Source: Aquiflexum lacus (GTDB taxonomy: Bacteria; Bacteroidota; Bacteroidia; Cytophagales; Cyclobacteriaceae). Taken from it: a stretch of DNA of 64,000 nucleotides. The position numbers were made by a program, and so were the translations under genes. The notes under the pieces are model-generated. The model saw only the letters and a program-made list of their open reading frames with translations. It made no database searches and was not told where the DNA came from. The stretch is taken from the NCBI RefSeq assembly GCF_015476655.1, contig NZ_JABFHF010000001.1, positions 124,001 through 188,000 on the forward strand. The letters are read 5' to 3'. Positions 9,526 through 18,512 of the stretch are shown piece by piece. The stretch's first letter is position 1. Every line of letters starts with the position of its first letter.

Positions 9526-10029
9526 AAACTAGAAATAAAATAATATTTCACGCTACTTAGAAATTTTGAAAACTATCTTTTAAAAAATAAAATGCAGTTT
9601 TCAAGTAGTAAAAACACTTTTCTAATATATAAAATGATTTTTAATATCCAATGAAAATCAAGTTGTCAGGATTTGAAAATGGGGAAAAATTATGTCAAAA
9701 AAGGAGATATCAAGCTGTTATTTTTTTTATTAAGCAATAGGTCTAGACTTAGAAATGGAAATAATTTTTGGGATTGCAAGTTAAATAATTGAATCGATTA
9801 TGATACATTGCTTTATAGGTGAAATAATACTTATAATTAGTAATAAATTTCTAAGAACCTATCACAGGGATTTTGGATCAATTTTTTTTTAATGGAAATC
9901 CTAAATTTTGTAATAAAAAAAAATCAATAAAAGTTTAATAATTTTTTCAACTAAACCATAAAATCAATTGCAATATTGGTTTTAATGAGGATTTTCCAGA
10001 ATAAACTAATTCCATCTGTTCAAAATGGT
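9526..10029. other. AT-rich intergenic region, 504 bp
   Basis: Between the M48 gene and the giant protease gene, both on the minus strand. The sequence is very AT-rich with several A or T homopolymers. I found no convincing ORF, hairpin terminator or exact TAnnTTTG promoter on the minus strand. It should hold the protease promoter and a long leader, but I cannot place either. Confidence 0.5.
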
Positions 10030-11475
10030 CTATTTCCCGACCACCTTGATCATCATACCTTGCTCTAGTAGGTCATCAAGTTGCATTCCATTCAGAATAG
10101 CCAGTTCTTCAAACCTATCCTGAGGCATATCGAAATGTTGAAGTGCAGCCTGAAAATTCATTTGTCTAGGAACCGATTTGATCCTGACCACATCAGGTTT
10201 TCTATTTAGTTTATCTGAATCCTTAAGTTCCTGAAAGGCACCCATGGTGTTTTGGAAAGCAGGTAGATAACTGGGGAATTTTGAGAGCTCTGAAATCCCC
10301 ATTGTATTATATATATTTCCGTCATATTCGATCAAAGTGGAAATCAATCGGATGGTACCCTGTTCTTGTTTTTGGTCTGCGGTTATCACCATCGCAGATA
10401 ATCCGTTGATTTTTTCTTCTTTAGAATCCACTAATTCCAGTTGATACTGCTCCAGAATTGCATTGGCTGCTTCTTTGAGTGAATTACCGGAACCAAGTGA
10501 CAACATCATCAGTGCTTCACCGTTTTTCGGTGCCATTTGGACCTGTTGGGGAGTGTTCTGAAAACTCCAATCTGTTGGTAAGGGAAATGAAAATTTTAGA
10601 ACAGGATGGTAAAAGATATTATTTTCAACAAATCCCTGATTTGGGTCATTTCCAATGATGAGCCCGTCTATTCTTTTGAGGTAATTGTTCCTATTTACCT
10701 CCGCATTGGTCATTTTTAATTTTTCTTGCCATTCCCCCGCCATTCTTGCTACGGTTACGTTACGTTCTGCAGGGGAAGGGTGTGTTGATAAAAAGTCGGG
10801 AATCTCATTTCCCCCGGATTTGGCTTGCTGTCTCTCCAATGTTTCAAAAAAACCTGCCATTTCAGTAGCATCATAACCTATTTTGGAGGAATATTCCACT
10901 CCTAGTTTGTCGGATTGTCTTTCAGCGTCCCTTCCAAAACTTAGCAAAGCCAACTGCATCCCTTGTGACAAAGGTTCTACAAATTGATTTAGTTCAGGGA
11001 CCAAGATGACGCCAGCGATGATACCCAATTGACCCAAAAGTTGATTACGCTGTTGTATTACGGAATGTCTTGCTGTGATATGGCCGATTTCATGGCCTAA
11101 AACACCGGCAAATTCTGCTTCATTGTTGAAATGGGCCATAATTCCACGGGTAAAATAGACATATCCACCTGGCACCGCAAAAGCATTGATGACAGGGGAG
11201 TCGACGACTTTGAATTCATAATTCAATTTTGGTCTATGAGAAATTTCAGCCATTTCCAGACCCTTATCAGTAATGAATTTTTGAAGTTGTGGATCGTCAT
11301 AAAGGCCAAAAAAGGCAACAATTTGTGGATCTGACTCTTTTCCCATGGCTATTTCCTGAGCTTCAGACATAAAAACAAGTTGCCGTTTTCCTGTTACAGG
11401 ATTACGAGCACAACCACTTAGAAATGTTGAACTTATTATTAAACTTATAAACAGGATATGAGGTAGTTGCTTCAT
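10030..11475 (-). CDS. M48 family metalloprotease, lipoprotein (BepA/LoiP-like)
   Basis: 481 residues. A lipoprotein signal ends in FLSGC (Cys22), so the protein should be attached to a membrane facing the periplasm. The zinc motif is HEIGH (His128, Glu129, His132) and the third ligand is probably Glu in AERQSDKLG (about residue 184). Residues 40-270 form the M48 catalytic domain; the remainder is a beta domain, and the last 50 residues (LAILNGMQLDD to IKVVGK) resemble a LysM-type tail. The family works in outer-membrane protein quality control, degrading misassembled envelope proteins. It stands alone, with divergent unknown genes upstream. Confidence 0.9.
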   Translation of the reverse strand: MKQLPHILFISLIISSTFLSGCARNPVTGKRQLVFMSEAQEIAMGKESDPQIVAFFGLYDDPQLQKFITDKGLEMAEISHRPKLNYEFKVVDSPVINAFAVPGGYVYFTRGIMAHFNNEAEFAGVLGHEIGHITARHSVIQQRNQLLGQLGIIAGVILVPELNQFVEPLSQGMQLALLSFGRDAERQSDKLGVEYSSKIGYDATEMAGFFETLERQQAKSGGNEIPDFLSTHPSPAERNVTVARMAGEWQEKLKMTNAEVNRNNYLKRIDGLIIGNDPNQGFVENNIFYHPVLKFSFPLPTDWSFQNTPQQVQMAPKNGEALMMLSLGSGNSLKEAANAILEQYQLELVDSKEEKINGLSAMVITADQKQEQGTIRLISTLIEYDGNIYNTMGISELSKFPSYLPAFQNTMGAFQELKDSDKLNRKPDVVRIKSVPRQMNFQAALQHFDMPQDRFEELAILNGMQLDDLLEQGMMIKVVGK

Positions 11476-11719
11476 GCGCTAGATTTTTACACCGTCTTAT
11501 ATTGTCAAGGGTATCCAATAATAAGGGTATATAGGAAGAAGCAATTATGGCACCAATCAAAAAATATAAAGGACATTTATAAGTATTTTCTCTTTTTTTA
11601 CAAAGATTTTTTAAAAGTTTTCTTTCTTTTACTTTTATTCAATTTTTTTCAAACGGTTCAAAATCCAATAAAAGTTGTAAATTGTTTGCCAACCATCTCT
11701 AAATTAATTTATATTTTTG

Positions 11720-12169
11720 ATGAAGCCTCTGTTCACTCCGTTAGATTCAATTGAATCATACCTTAAATCAGATAATGGTAAAAATGCTATTCGCAGTTTG
11801 TCAAAATATCTACCCGAAATGCAGTCGGAGTTTCTGAGAATAAAGAAGGCAATTCCTTTTGAACTGACAGAAGAAGCATTGTTCAACTATGTTGATTTTG
11901 ATGAATTAATGCCAAAACTCCAAATTGATATCAATATTTCAGGACTATTGGTGGATTTTGATCCTGACAGTTGGATCGAAGGTTTGGAGTTGCTGGACGG
12001 AATACGCAAGCAACAAGCTGTCAATAATATTAAAGTATGTAAGCTGATGACGATCATCAACAAAAGAAATGTTGAAGAAAGTGGTTATTTCGATAAAGAG
12101 CTCAAAAAAGGCACTTTTGTTTGGCTATTGAAAAACCTTTGTCAGGAATACATCACTTCAGAATATTAA
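11720..12169 (+). CDS. Hypothetical protein
   Basis: 149 residues, starting at the ATG at 11720 (a TTG directly in front would add one residue). It is acidic and largely helical, without signal peptide or membrane segment, so it is probably cytoplasmic. I recognise no family. Leu- and Asp-rich stretches such as IDINISGLLVDFDPDSW look folded rather than random, and the frame is uninterrupted, which supports a real gene. It is divergent from the M48 gene and ends 8 bases before the convergent small membrane gene. Confidence 0.55.
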   Translation: MKPLFTPLDSIESYLKSDNGKNAIRSLSKYLPEMQSEFLRIKKAIPFELTEEALFNYVDFDELMPKLQIDINISGLLVDFDPDSWIEGLELLDGIRKQQAVNNIKVCKLMTIINKRNVEESGYFDKELKKGTFVWLLKNLCQEYITSEY

Positions 12170-12177
12170 ATTTTAAA

Positions 12178-12408
12178 TTAGGATTCGGCGTTTGCTATAG
12201 CCTCATTCAGATCACTTTCTTCAATAACTTTTCCAAGGTCCACCCCACCTCTAAACAGGAGCATCCCCCCTGCGACCCCAAGAGGATAATTTTTATTTTG
12301 TAATCCATGAATCAAAAGGTAAGTTCCTGAAAACAGCATTACAACAGGTTCTATACTTTTAAAGCCCTTTTTGATGGTGATAAATATTGATTTTGCCAGC
12401 GTTGCCAT
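12178..12408 (-). CDS. Small membrane protein, unknown
   Basis: 76 residues with two probable membrane segments (about residues 18-34, EPVVMLFSGTYLLIHGL, and 41-56, PLGVAGGMLLFRGGVDL) and a short acidic C-terminal tail. The arrangement is like DUF2892-type small inner-membrane proteins, but the resemblance is only general. It converges on the preceding unknown gene with an 8-base gap. Confidence 0.5.
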   Translation of the reverse strand: MATLAKSIFITIKKGFKSIEPVVMLFSGTYLLIHGLQNKNYPLGVAGGMLLFRGGVDLGKVIEESDLNEAIANAES

Positions 12409-12714
12409 ATATATTTGGTTTAATTTTGAATTATTGTTGAGTAAAACCTTAATTTAAAACATAAATATTTATCAAAAAATCCCACTCTTAATAATTTGAG
12501 TCAATTATTGTGCCGCTTTAACTCGAAAGTAATGGTGCAACTTACGACATGATGAGCAGTTTTACCATGACTACGAATACCTTGATTATTGGAAGTTCAT
12601 CATACAGTGAAGGAAATTAATGAAATGGACCAAAAAGTAATAGAATAGCTATTGATTCCACTTAAATTATTTAAATTCGGATTGCTTCCTATTTTAAAAT
12701 TTTCTCAATTACAA
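12409..12714. other. Divergent intergenic region, about 306 bp
   Basis: AT-rich region between the small membrane gene (minus) and the sulfatase (plus). It contains only very short open frames that I cannot assign. It must hold two divergent promoters but no exact TAnnTTTG match was found. Confidence 0.4.
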
Positions 12715-14169
12715 ATGAAAGACAAAAGAATAGTTCTTTGCTTTTTTCTAGCTCTTTATTCTATTTTTTCCTGCCAGACTAGCGAGAATAAAGAAGTTGA
12801 TTTAAAATCCGTAAAACCCAATATTATTTTTATCCTAGCAGATGACCTTGGCTATGGCGATCTTGGCATCACAGGTCAGACCAAAATAGCAACCCCAAAT
12901 TTGGATAAATTGGCCAAAGAGGGAATGCTTTTCACCAACCATTATACAGGAACGACTGTCTGTGCACCTTCAAGATCAGCATTGATGACAGGGTTGCACA
13001 CAGGACATACTCCAGTCAGAGGTAATTTTGAAGTCATTCCGGAGGGACAATATCCGCTTCCAGACACCTTGAATACCCTTCCCAAAGCTCTGAAAAATGC
13101 AGGGTATGCCACGGGTGCTTTTGGGAAATGGGGGTTGGGGTTTGTGGGTACATCTGGTGATCCCAATAATCAGGGATTTGATCAGTTCTTTGGCTACAAT
13201 TGCCAAAGGTATGCACATCGTTATTATCCGGAATATCTATGGGAAAATAGCCAGAAAGTTTATCTGGACGGAAACGACTGGACTAATAAAATGACTTATG
13301 CACCGGAGATTATTCATGTTGAGTCTTTGAAATTTATCGAAAACAACAAGGATCATCCTTTTTTTATGTTTGTGCCTATGGTGATTCCCCATGCCGAGCT
13401 GGCAGTGGCAGAAGACGAGGTTTTTCAGAAATACAGAAAAATGTTCGGTGATGAAAAGGAACATATTGCTCCTCCTGGTGGAGATTATGGACCTGATATG
13501 AAAATTCCAGGCTATCAATCCGTCAAGTATCCTAGAGCAACCTATGCAGCCATGGTTGAAAATTTGGATCGTCATGTTGGTGAAATTATTGAAAAGCTGG
13601 AAAAGTTAGGGATAAGAGAAAATACTATCATAGTATTTGCTTCTGACAATGGACCGCATCAAGAAGGTGGAAATGACCCTGATTTTTTCAACAGCAATGG
13701 AATATACAGGGGATATAAAAGGGATTTGTATGAAGGTGGAATCAAAACATCCCTGATTGCCAATTGGCCCAATAAAATTCAAGCAGGTTCTGTTTCTGAC
13801 CATATTTCAGCTTTTTGGGATCTGATGCCCACTTTTGTGGAATTGGCAGGTGAGAAAATAAATGATGAGATTGATGGGATTTCTTTTGTCCCGACATTAT
13901 TGGGGAATTCTGATCAAACCCGGCATAATTACCTTTATTGGGAATTTGTCGAGCAGGGAGGCAAGCAAGCAATAAGAAAAGGTGAATGGAAAGCAGTTAG
14001 GCTGAATTTGAAAAAAGAAGTGGATGCTCCGATTGAACTTTATAATTTGTCTGTTGATCCCGGTGAGTCTAATAATCTTGCTACTCAATATCCTGACATC
14101 CTTTTGGAAATGGAAAAACTTTTTCAAGAGGCTCATATTCCAAACCCCGTGTTCAAGCTGTTTGAATGA
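12715..14169 (+). CDS. Arylsulfatase-type sulfatase, probable lipoprotein
   Basis: 484 residues from the ATG at 12715; an upstream in-frame TTG at 12652 lacks support and would bury the signal peptide. The N-terminus (IVLCFFLALYSIFSC) looks like a lipoprotein or ordinary signal, so the enzyme acts in the periplasm or at the cell surface. The sulfatase signature CAPSR places the cysteine that is converted to formylglycine at residue 83. Metal-binding acids are in LADDLGYGD (Asp43, Asp44), and the second metal motif is ASDNGPH. It belongs to the large S1 sulfatase family; Bacteroidota use these on sulfated polysaccharides. No maturase or glycoside hydrolase lies beside it, so the substrate is unknown. 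Confidence 0.92.
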   Translation: MKDKRIVLCFFLALYSIFSCQTSENKEVDLKSVKPNIIFILADDLGYGDLGITGQTKIATPNLDKLAKEGMLFTNHYTGTTVCAPSRSALMTGLHTGHTPVRGNFEVIPEGQYPLPDTLNTLPKALKNAGYATGAFGKWGLGFVGTSGDPNNQGFDQFFGYNCQRYAHRYYPEYLWENSQKVYLDGNDWTNKMTYAPEIIHVESLKFIENNKDHPFFMFVPMVIPHAELAVAEDEVFQKYRKMFGDEKEHIAPPGGDYGPDMKIPGYQSVKYPRATYAAMVENLDRHVGEIIEKLEKLGIRENTIIVFASDNGPHQEGGNDPDFFNSNGIYRGYKRDLYEGGIKTSLIANWPNKIQAGSVSDHISAFWDLMPTFVELAGEKINDEIDGISFVPTLLGNSDQTRHNYLYWEFVEQGGKQAIRKGEWKAVRLNLKKEVDAPIELYNLSVDPGESNNLATQYPDILLEMEKLFQEAHIPNPVFKLFE

Positions 14170-14170
14170 A

Positions 14171-14196
14171 AAAACCTCCAGGATTTCTGGAGGTTT
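14171..14196. terminator. Bidirectional intrinsic terminator
   Basis: AAAACCTCCAG and CTGGAGGTTTT form a strong stem with a 4-base loop directly after the sulfatase stop. An A-run before it becomes a T-run on the minus strand, so it can also end the rplM-tsf operon transcript. Confidence 0.8.
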
Positions 14197-14238
14197 TCGG
14201 AAGTTCCTAAATTCACTACCTAGTATTGAAAATAATGA

Positions 14239-15069
14239 TTATCCAATAGATATTCTTTTAAATACAGATACAGTCAAACCTTTGCTTACACCATCAAGGT
14301 ACTGGGCGATGGTTTTGCTGTTGTCCTTAACAAATGCCTGGCTCAACAAAGTGTTTTCTTTGTAGAACTTATTCAATTTACCCAAAGCGATTTTTTCCAA
14401 CATTTCCTCAGGCTTTCCTTCCTGTCTTGCTTGGTCCTTACCGATTTCGATTTCCCTTTCGATAGTACTAGCGTCCACACCGTCTTTGTCTACTGCGACA
14501 GGGTTCATGGCAGCAATTTGCATTGCAACGTCCTTACCTGCTTCTTCTACATCAGCACCATTCGTTTTCACCAATGATACCAATACACCCAATTTGCCAT
14601 TGGAGTGGATATAAGGAACGACTGTTTCACCTTTTACAACCTCAAAATGGGAAATTTCTAATTTCTCACCGATTTTACCTGTCATTTCAATGATTTTCTC
14701 CTGAACGGTGATGGATTCAAACGGAAGTGCCAAAATCTGCTCTTTTGATTGCGCATTATTGCTGATTGCAAGATCCAATAGGGTATTTGCAAAAGCTACA
14801 AATTCATCGTTTTTGGCCACAAAGTCAGTTTCACAGGTCAAAGAAAGTAAGGTTCCTACAGTTCCGTCTGCGCTTACATTGGTAACAATTGTACCTTCTT
14901 TGGTCTCTCGGTCAGCCCTGGAAGCAGAAACTTTTTGACCTTTTTTTCTAAGAATGTCAATAGCTTTTTCAAAATCTCCTTCTGCTTCGGTAAGGGCTTT
15001 TTTACAGTCCATCATGCCGGCACCGGTCATTTGTCTTAATTTGTTTACTTCTTGTGCAGTAATAGCCAT
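14239..15069 (-). CDS. tsf: Elongation factor Ts
   Basis: 276 residues. The N-terminal UBA-like helix bundle (ITAQEVNKLRQMTGAGMMDCKKAL) and the TDFVAKN motif, whose Asp-Phe contacts EF-Tu, are both present. It catalyses GDP release from EF-Tu in translation elongation. It is the last gene of rplM-rpsI-rpsB-tsf on the minus strand. The 391-base gap upstream to rpsB is unusually long and filled by a repeat array. No exact promoter was seen in it, so expression probably depends on read-through. Confidence 0.97.
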   Translation of the reverse strand: MAITAQEVNKLRQMTGAGMMDCKKALTEAEGDFEKAIDILRKKGQKVSASRADRETKEGTIVTNVSADGTVGTLLSLTCETDFVAKNDEFVAFANTLLDLAISNNAQSKEQILALPFESITVQEKIIEMTGKIGEKLEISHFEVVKGETVVPYIHSNGKLGVLVSLVKTNGADVEEAGKDVAMQIAAMNPVAVDKDGVDASTIEREIEIGKDQARQEGKPEEMLEKIALGKLNKFYKENTLLSQAFVKDNSKTIAQYLDGVSKGLTVSVFKRISIG

Positions 15070-15140
15070 TGTTGTGTTTGTTTATTAGATTAAATTTTAT
15101 TTCAATATTTAGAAAAGCCTCTAGGTCTTGAGTAGGTACA

Positions 15141-15400
15141 AAAGACCTTCGAGGTTTTGGGGTAATGATTTTTTCACCGTTTTACTTTGATAAAGACCTC
15201 AAAGGTCGGATGGTTGAAACCTTGAGGGTGATATATACCTTCGAGGTTGTATGTAATGTTATTTCACCTTGTTCCTTTGATAAAACCTCAAAGGTCGGGT
15301 GGTTTGAAAACCTTGTTGGTTATAAAGACCTTCGAGGTTTAGCGATATGTTTTTATAAGCGTAATCCTTTGGTAAAACCTCAATGGACTGGCAAAAACAA
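15141..15400. repeat. Three degenerate ~92-bp tandem units with paired arms
   Basis: Units begin at about 15141, 15233 and 15324 (period 91-92). Each starts with a form of GACCTTCGAGGTTT and, about 40-50 bases later, carries a form of AAACCTCAAAGGTC, its near reverse complement, so every unit can fold into a hairpin. The third unit is the most decayed. The array lies inside the rpsB-tsf operon gap. A related arm pair occurs after the DUF1684 gene at about 39835-39866. Confidence 0.8.
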
Positions 15401-15460
15401 AAAATTGAACATAGGCCTAAACCGTATGTTCAATCTTTTGAATATATAAATCAAAGTGGA

Positions 15461-16222
15461 TTACTCTTGAGTTTCGGCGTCAACAGCTTTTTTTGCTTCT
15501 TCCTCTTCGGTAAGTTTAGCATCTTCTTTGTCTTTTCTTCTTTCAGATAGACCTTCTTCAATTGCTAGTCCGAACGCTTTCACCAACAGAGATATGGATT
15601 TGAATGCATCGTCATTGGCCGGGATAGGGAAATCAACCTCATTTGGGTTGGAGTTTGTATCTACCAATGCGAAAACAGGGATACCAAGCTTTTGTGCTTC
15701 TGCGATAGCGATGTGTTCTCTTTTGATGTCCACGATAAAAAGAGCAGCAGGAAGTCTGGTCAGATCAGCAATACCGCCCAACACACTTTCCAATTTCTCT
15801 CTTTGTCTTGAAATCATCAAACGTTCTTTTTTCGCAAGATTCTTATAAGAGTCCTCTTTAGTCATCTTATCGATGGTAGTCATCTTCTTCAAGGACTTTC
15901 GGATAGTGGCAAAGTTTGTCAACATCCCACCTAACCACCTTTCAGTGACAAAAGGCATATTCAGTCTTCTTGCTTCATCAGCTACTAAGTCTTTCGCCTG
16001 CTTTTTGGTAGCGACGAACATGACTTTTTTGCCGGAGCGAACGATCTGCTTGATTGCGTTGGATGCTTCTTCAAGGCAAACGAGCGTTTTGTTTAGGTCG
16101 ATGATATGGATGCCATTCTTCTCCATGAAGATGTACGGCGCCATTCTCGGATCCCACTTTCTTGTTAAGTGTCCAAAGTGAACACCAGCATCCAGTAAGT
16201 CTTTATATTCTATTTGTGCCAT
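15461..16222 (-). CDS. rpsB: 30S ribosomal protein S2
   Basis: 253 residues with typical S2 sequence at the N-terminus ([20 protein letters not shown], then IDLNKT) and the conserved [10 protein letters not shown]. The C-terminal 35 residues are an acidic, Lys/Glu-rich tail. It binds the 16S rRNA at the head-platform junction of the small subunit. The third gene of the operon, 45 bases after rpsI. Confidence 0.97.
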   Translation of the reverse strand: MAQIEYKDLLDAGVHFGHLTRKWDPRMAPYIFMEKNGIHIIDLNKTLVCLEEASNAIKQIVRSGKKVMFVATKKQAKDLVADEARRLNMPFVTERWLGGMLTNFATIRKSLKKMTTIDKMTKEDSYKNLAKKERLMISRQREKLESVLGGIADLTRLPAALFIVDIKREHIAIAEAQKLGIPVFALVDTNSNPNEVDFPIPANDDAFKSISLLVKAFGLAIEEGLSERRKDKEDAKLTEEEEAKKAVDAETQE

Positions 16223-16267
16223 TAATAAATAATATAGTTTCTATATAAAATTTGAAGAATTTCCAGA

Positions 16268-16654
16268 TTAACGTTTAGAGAACTGGAATTTCTTCCTTGC
16301 TTTCTTACGTCCTGACTTCTTACGTTCTACCATTCTTGGGTCACGGGTAAGAAAACCTTCTTTTTTCAATGCCGATCTGTGTTCCGCGTCAAATTCGCAC
16401 AAAGCCCTTGAGATAGCCATTCTAGCGGCCTCCGCCTGTCCGGTGATGCCACCACCATCAACATTGATTTTGATGTCATAAGAACCATCCACACCCACAA
16501 GTGTCAAAGGCTGCTTTACAACAATCTGATGCAGATCAAATGGGAAATAAACTTCGATTGTTCTGTCATTGACAGTAATCTCACCATTTCCTGGTTTCAT
16601 GTAGATTCTGGCGACTGATGTCTTTCTTCTACCGATTGTATTGATAATTTCCAT
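16268..16654 (-). CDS. rpsI: 30S ribosomal protein S9
   Basis: 128 residues, standard S9 length. It has the N-terminal [11 protein letters not shown] motif, the central [15 protein letters not shown] and the Lys/Arg-rich C-terminus ending FSKR that reaches toward P-site tRNA. It lies 12 bases after rplM, the usual L13-S9 pairing. Confidence 0.97.
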   Translation of the reverse strand: MEIINTIGRRKTSVARIYMKPGNGEITVNDRTIEVYFPFDLHQIVVKQPLTLVGVDGSYDIKINVDGGGITGQAEAARMAISRALCEFDAEHRSALKKEGFLTRDPRMVERKKSGRKKARKKFQFSKR

Positions 16655-16666
16655 GGACTGCTTTGA

Positions 16667-17110
16667 TTAAAATTTGACTTCTTTTGGTTGCTGCGCAGCA
16701 TGAGGATGCTCAGAACCGTTGTAAACAAAAAGATTTCTGTAAAGATCTCTTCCCAACCTGGTTTTTGGAAGCATGCCTCTTACAGCCTTTTCAACCAAAA
16801 TTGTAGCAGATTTTTGTTTTAACAACTTGGGAGTAGAGATTCGCTGCCCACCTGGATATCCAGTATGGCGCACGTAGACTTTTTCGTCCATCTTTCTTCC
16901 GGTCAGCCTTACTTTGTCTGCATTGATGACAATCACGTTGTCTCCGCAGTCTACATGAGGGGTGTAATAAGGCTTGTGCTTACCCCTCAGGATTTTTGCG
17001 ACCTCACTGGCAAATCTACCTAATACTGCAGCCTGGGCATCCACTACCACCCAGTTTTTCTCTACAGTAGCATCATTTGCTGATATGGTCTTGTAGCTTA
17101 ATGTATCCAC
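16667..17110 (-). CDS. rplM: 50S ribosomal protein L13
   Basis: 147 residues, family length. Conserved stretches VVDAQAAVLGRFAS, HVDCGDNVIVINA and AVRGMLPKTRLGR are visible. L13 is an early-assembly large-subunit protein binding 23S rRNA. First gene of the operon; a well-formed Bacteroidota promoter lies about 60 bases upstream. Confidence 0.97.
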   Translation of the reverse strand: MDTLSYKTISANDATVEKNWVVVDAQAAVLGRFASEVAKILRGKHKPYYTPHVDCGDNVIVINADKVRLTGRKMDEKVYVRHTGYPGGQRISTPKLLKQKSATILVEKAVRGMLPKTRLGRDLYRNLFVYNGSEHPHAAQQPKEVKF

Positions 17111-17166
17111 TGTGTAAATATTTAATTATTAGCTTGTTATATATACTTCACCCTCAAAAAGGGACA

Positions 17167-17198
17167 CAAAGATAGAAGTAATTTCTTTTTATTGCAAA
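17167..17198 (-). promoter_or_regulatory. Promoter of the rplM-rpsI-rpsB-tsf operon
   Basis: On the minus strand TATCTTTG (17167-17174) matches the Bacteroidota -7 element TAnnTTTG exactly, and TTTG (17195-17198) lies 20 bases upstream as the -33 element. Transcription would begin about 50 bases before the rplM start. Confidence 0.7.
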
Positions 17199-17265
17199 AG
17201 AAACTAAAATATTGCCTAGAAATTCATTTGAAACATGAATTTTTAACCATTTGGCCCTCTTTTCC

Positions 17266-17976
17266 TTAACTGTTTTTTTCCAATTGCTTCATCAATACTT
17301 CGAAGTCCTTGGGGTAGGGGGCGGTGACTTTTATTTTGGAACCGTCCATTCCGGTAAACTCAATGGCATAGGCATGAAGGGAAACCCGCTGCATCAGGGG
17401 TTTTTCGTCCGTGCCCTTTTTAAGGTTAAACTTTCTCTTTAAGGAAGAAAGATATAGCGGTTTGCCACCATAAGTTTCGTCCCCGCATATCGGGGATTTC
17501 AGGTAAGCCAAATGGATCCGGATCTGATGCAACCTTCCCGTAATCGGTCTACACTCAATTAAGGTGTGGGTGTAGAAAGTATTCAGGGTGTTGAAATAGG
17601 TCTGTGCAGGCTTGCCATCTTTTGTAATCTTGGCAATGCCCTTGTTGTTGGCATGAAGGTTACGGTCCACCAATACGTTTTTGTATTCATGAATGCCCTC
17701 CACTACCGCATGATAGATTTTGTCAACTTTCCGGTCCTCAAACTGCATGGCAATGTTCCTGTAGGCCTCGGGATTTTTTGCGATGACGAGACAGCCGGAA
17801 GTTTCCTTATCCAACCGGTGGCATACCTGGGCATCAGGAGTGTACTGCTTGGCCAAGTCCAGGATATTCTGGGCTTCGTGCCTATCGTCCAAAGTTGATA
17901 AATAGGGCAGCTTATTGACCACGAGGTAATCCTCGTTTTCAAATAGAATCAGGTCTTTAAAATTGATCTTTTTCAT
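17266..17976 (-). CDS. RluA-family 23S/tRNA pseudouridine synthase
   Basis: 236 residues. The catalytic motif HRLDKETSG places the nucleophilic Asp at residue 56, and GRLHQIRIHLAYLKSPICGD is the second conserved block. There is no N-terminal S4 RNA-binding domain: the catalytic fold begins almost at residue 10. It therefore resembles short RluA/TruC-type enzymes rather than RluC/RluD. It converts specific uridines in rRNA or tRNA to pseudouridine; the exact site cannot be told. It is followed at 155 bases by rplM on the same strand, which has its own promoter. Confidence 0.92.
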   Translation of the reverse strand: MKKINFKDLILFENEDYLVVNKLPYLSTLDDRHEAQNILDLAKQYTPDAQVCHRLDKETSGCLVIAKNPEAYRNIAMQFEDRKVDKIYHAVVEGIHEYKNVLVDRNLHANNKGIAKITKDGKPAQTYFNTLNTFYTHTLIECRPITGRLHQIRIHLAYLKSPICGDETYGGKPLYLSSLKRKFNLKKGTDEKPLMQRVSLHAYAIEFTGMDGSKIKVTAPYPKDFEVLMKQLEKNS

Positions 17977-17999
17977 GCTGTCCTCTTCCCAATGGGGCG

Positions 18000-18007
18000 C
18001 AAAATTA
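18000..18007 (-). promoter_or_regulatory. Putative -7 element for the pseudouridine synthase
   Basis: Minus strand TAATTTTG matches TAnnTTTG, 24 bases before the start codon. No clear TTG is found at the -33 distance, so this is only half a promoter. Confidence 0.4.
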
Positions 18008-18091
18008 TAGAATATTAATCAGTGTAAAAAATTAATGCAGAAGATTGTTTTGAATTCTACTTTAAAGAAATGGAATAAGCCTAGCCTATTG

Positions 18092-18445
18092 CTACCTGTA
18101 CTTAATCTCGACAGAAGCCACACCGGCATCTAGCAAATCAATTCTGCGTGCTGCCTTTTTGGATAAATCGATGATCCTTTCGCCTACAAATGGCCCCCGA
18201 TCATTGATCCTTACTTTCACCTTCTTGCCATTTTGTAGGTTGGTAACCTTTACTTTTGTCCCAAATGGTAAGGTCTTATGAGCTGCGGTCAATTTGCCTT
18301 TTCGGTATATTTCTCCATTGGCGGTCTGTCGTCCATGGTATTTGTCATGGTAGAAGGAGGCATTACCGGTTTGGACAGTTTTTGGCGAACAGGATGCCAA
18401 TGCACTAAAAAGGAGGAAAAACAATAATATATTTTTGGCTATCAT
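18092..18445 (-). CDS. RlpA-like septal ring lipoprotein
   Basis: 117 residues from the ATG at 18445; the longer frame to 18502 would put 19 hydrophilic residues before the signal. The signal ends in SALASC, so Cys19 should be lipidated. The rest is one double-psi beta-barrel RlpA domain (TGNASFYHDKYHGRQTANGE, then LPFGTKVKV and INDRGPF). Family members bind or cleave peptidoglycan lacking stem peptides at the division septum. There is no SPOR domain, so septal targeting, if any, works differently. Confidence 0.88.
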   Translation of the reverse strand: MIAKNILLFFLLFSALASCSPKTVQTGNASFYHDKYHGRQTANGEIYRKGKLTAAHKTLPFGTKVKVTNLQNGKKVKVRINDRGPFVGERIIDLSKKAARRIDLLDAGVASVEIKYR

Positions 18446-18464
18446 CCCATAAAGGTTGTCGTTC

Positions 18465-18496
18465 TTGTTGAGATTAAGAAATGATTTATAAATTTG
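18465..18496 (+). promoter_or_regulatory. Promoter of the HipA-like/DUF3037 pair
   Basis: TAAATTTG (18489-18496) is an exact TAnnTTTG element. TTG occurs at 18465-18467 (21 bases upstream) and at 18468-18470 (18 bases upstream). Transcription would begin only about 10 bases before the ATG at 18513, giving a very short leader. Confidence 0.6.
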
Positions 18497-18512
18497 GTAC
18501 AAATACCCTCTG

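Noticed and set aside
12541-12620. Short frames upstream of the sulfatase
   Set aside because: At most about 24 codons, no start context or family resemblance, and the two plausible frames contradict each other.
15165-15449. 94-codon plus-strand frame between rpsB and tsf
   Set aside because: It covers the 92-bp repeat units and has no recognisable protein features.
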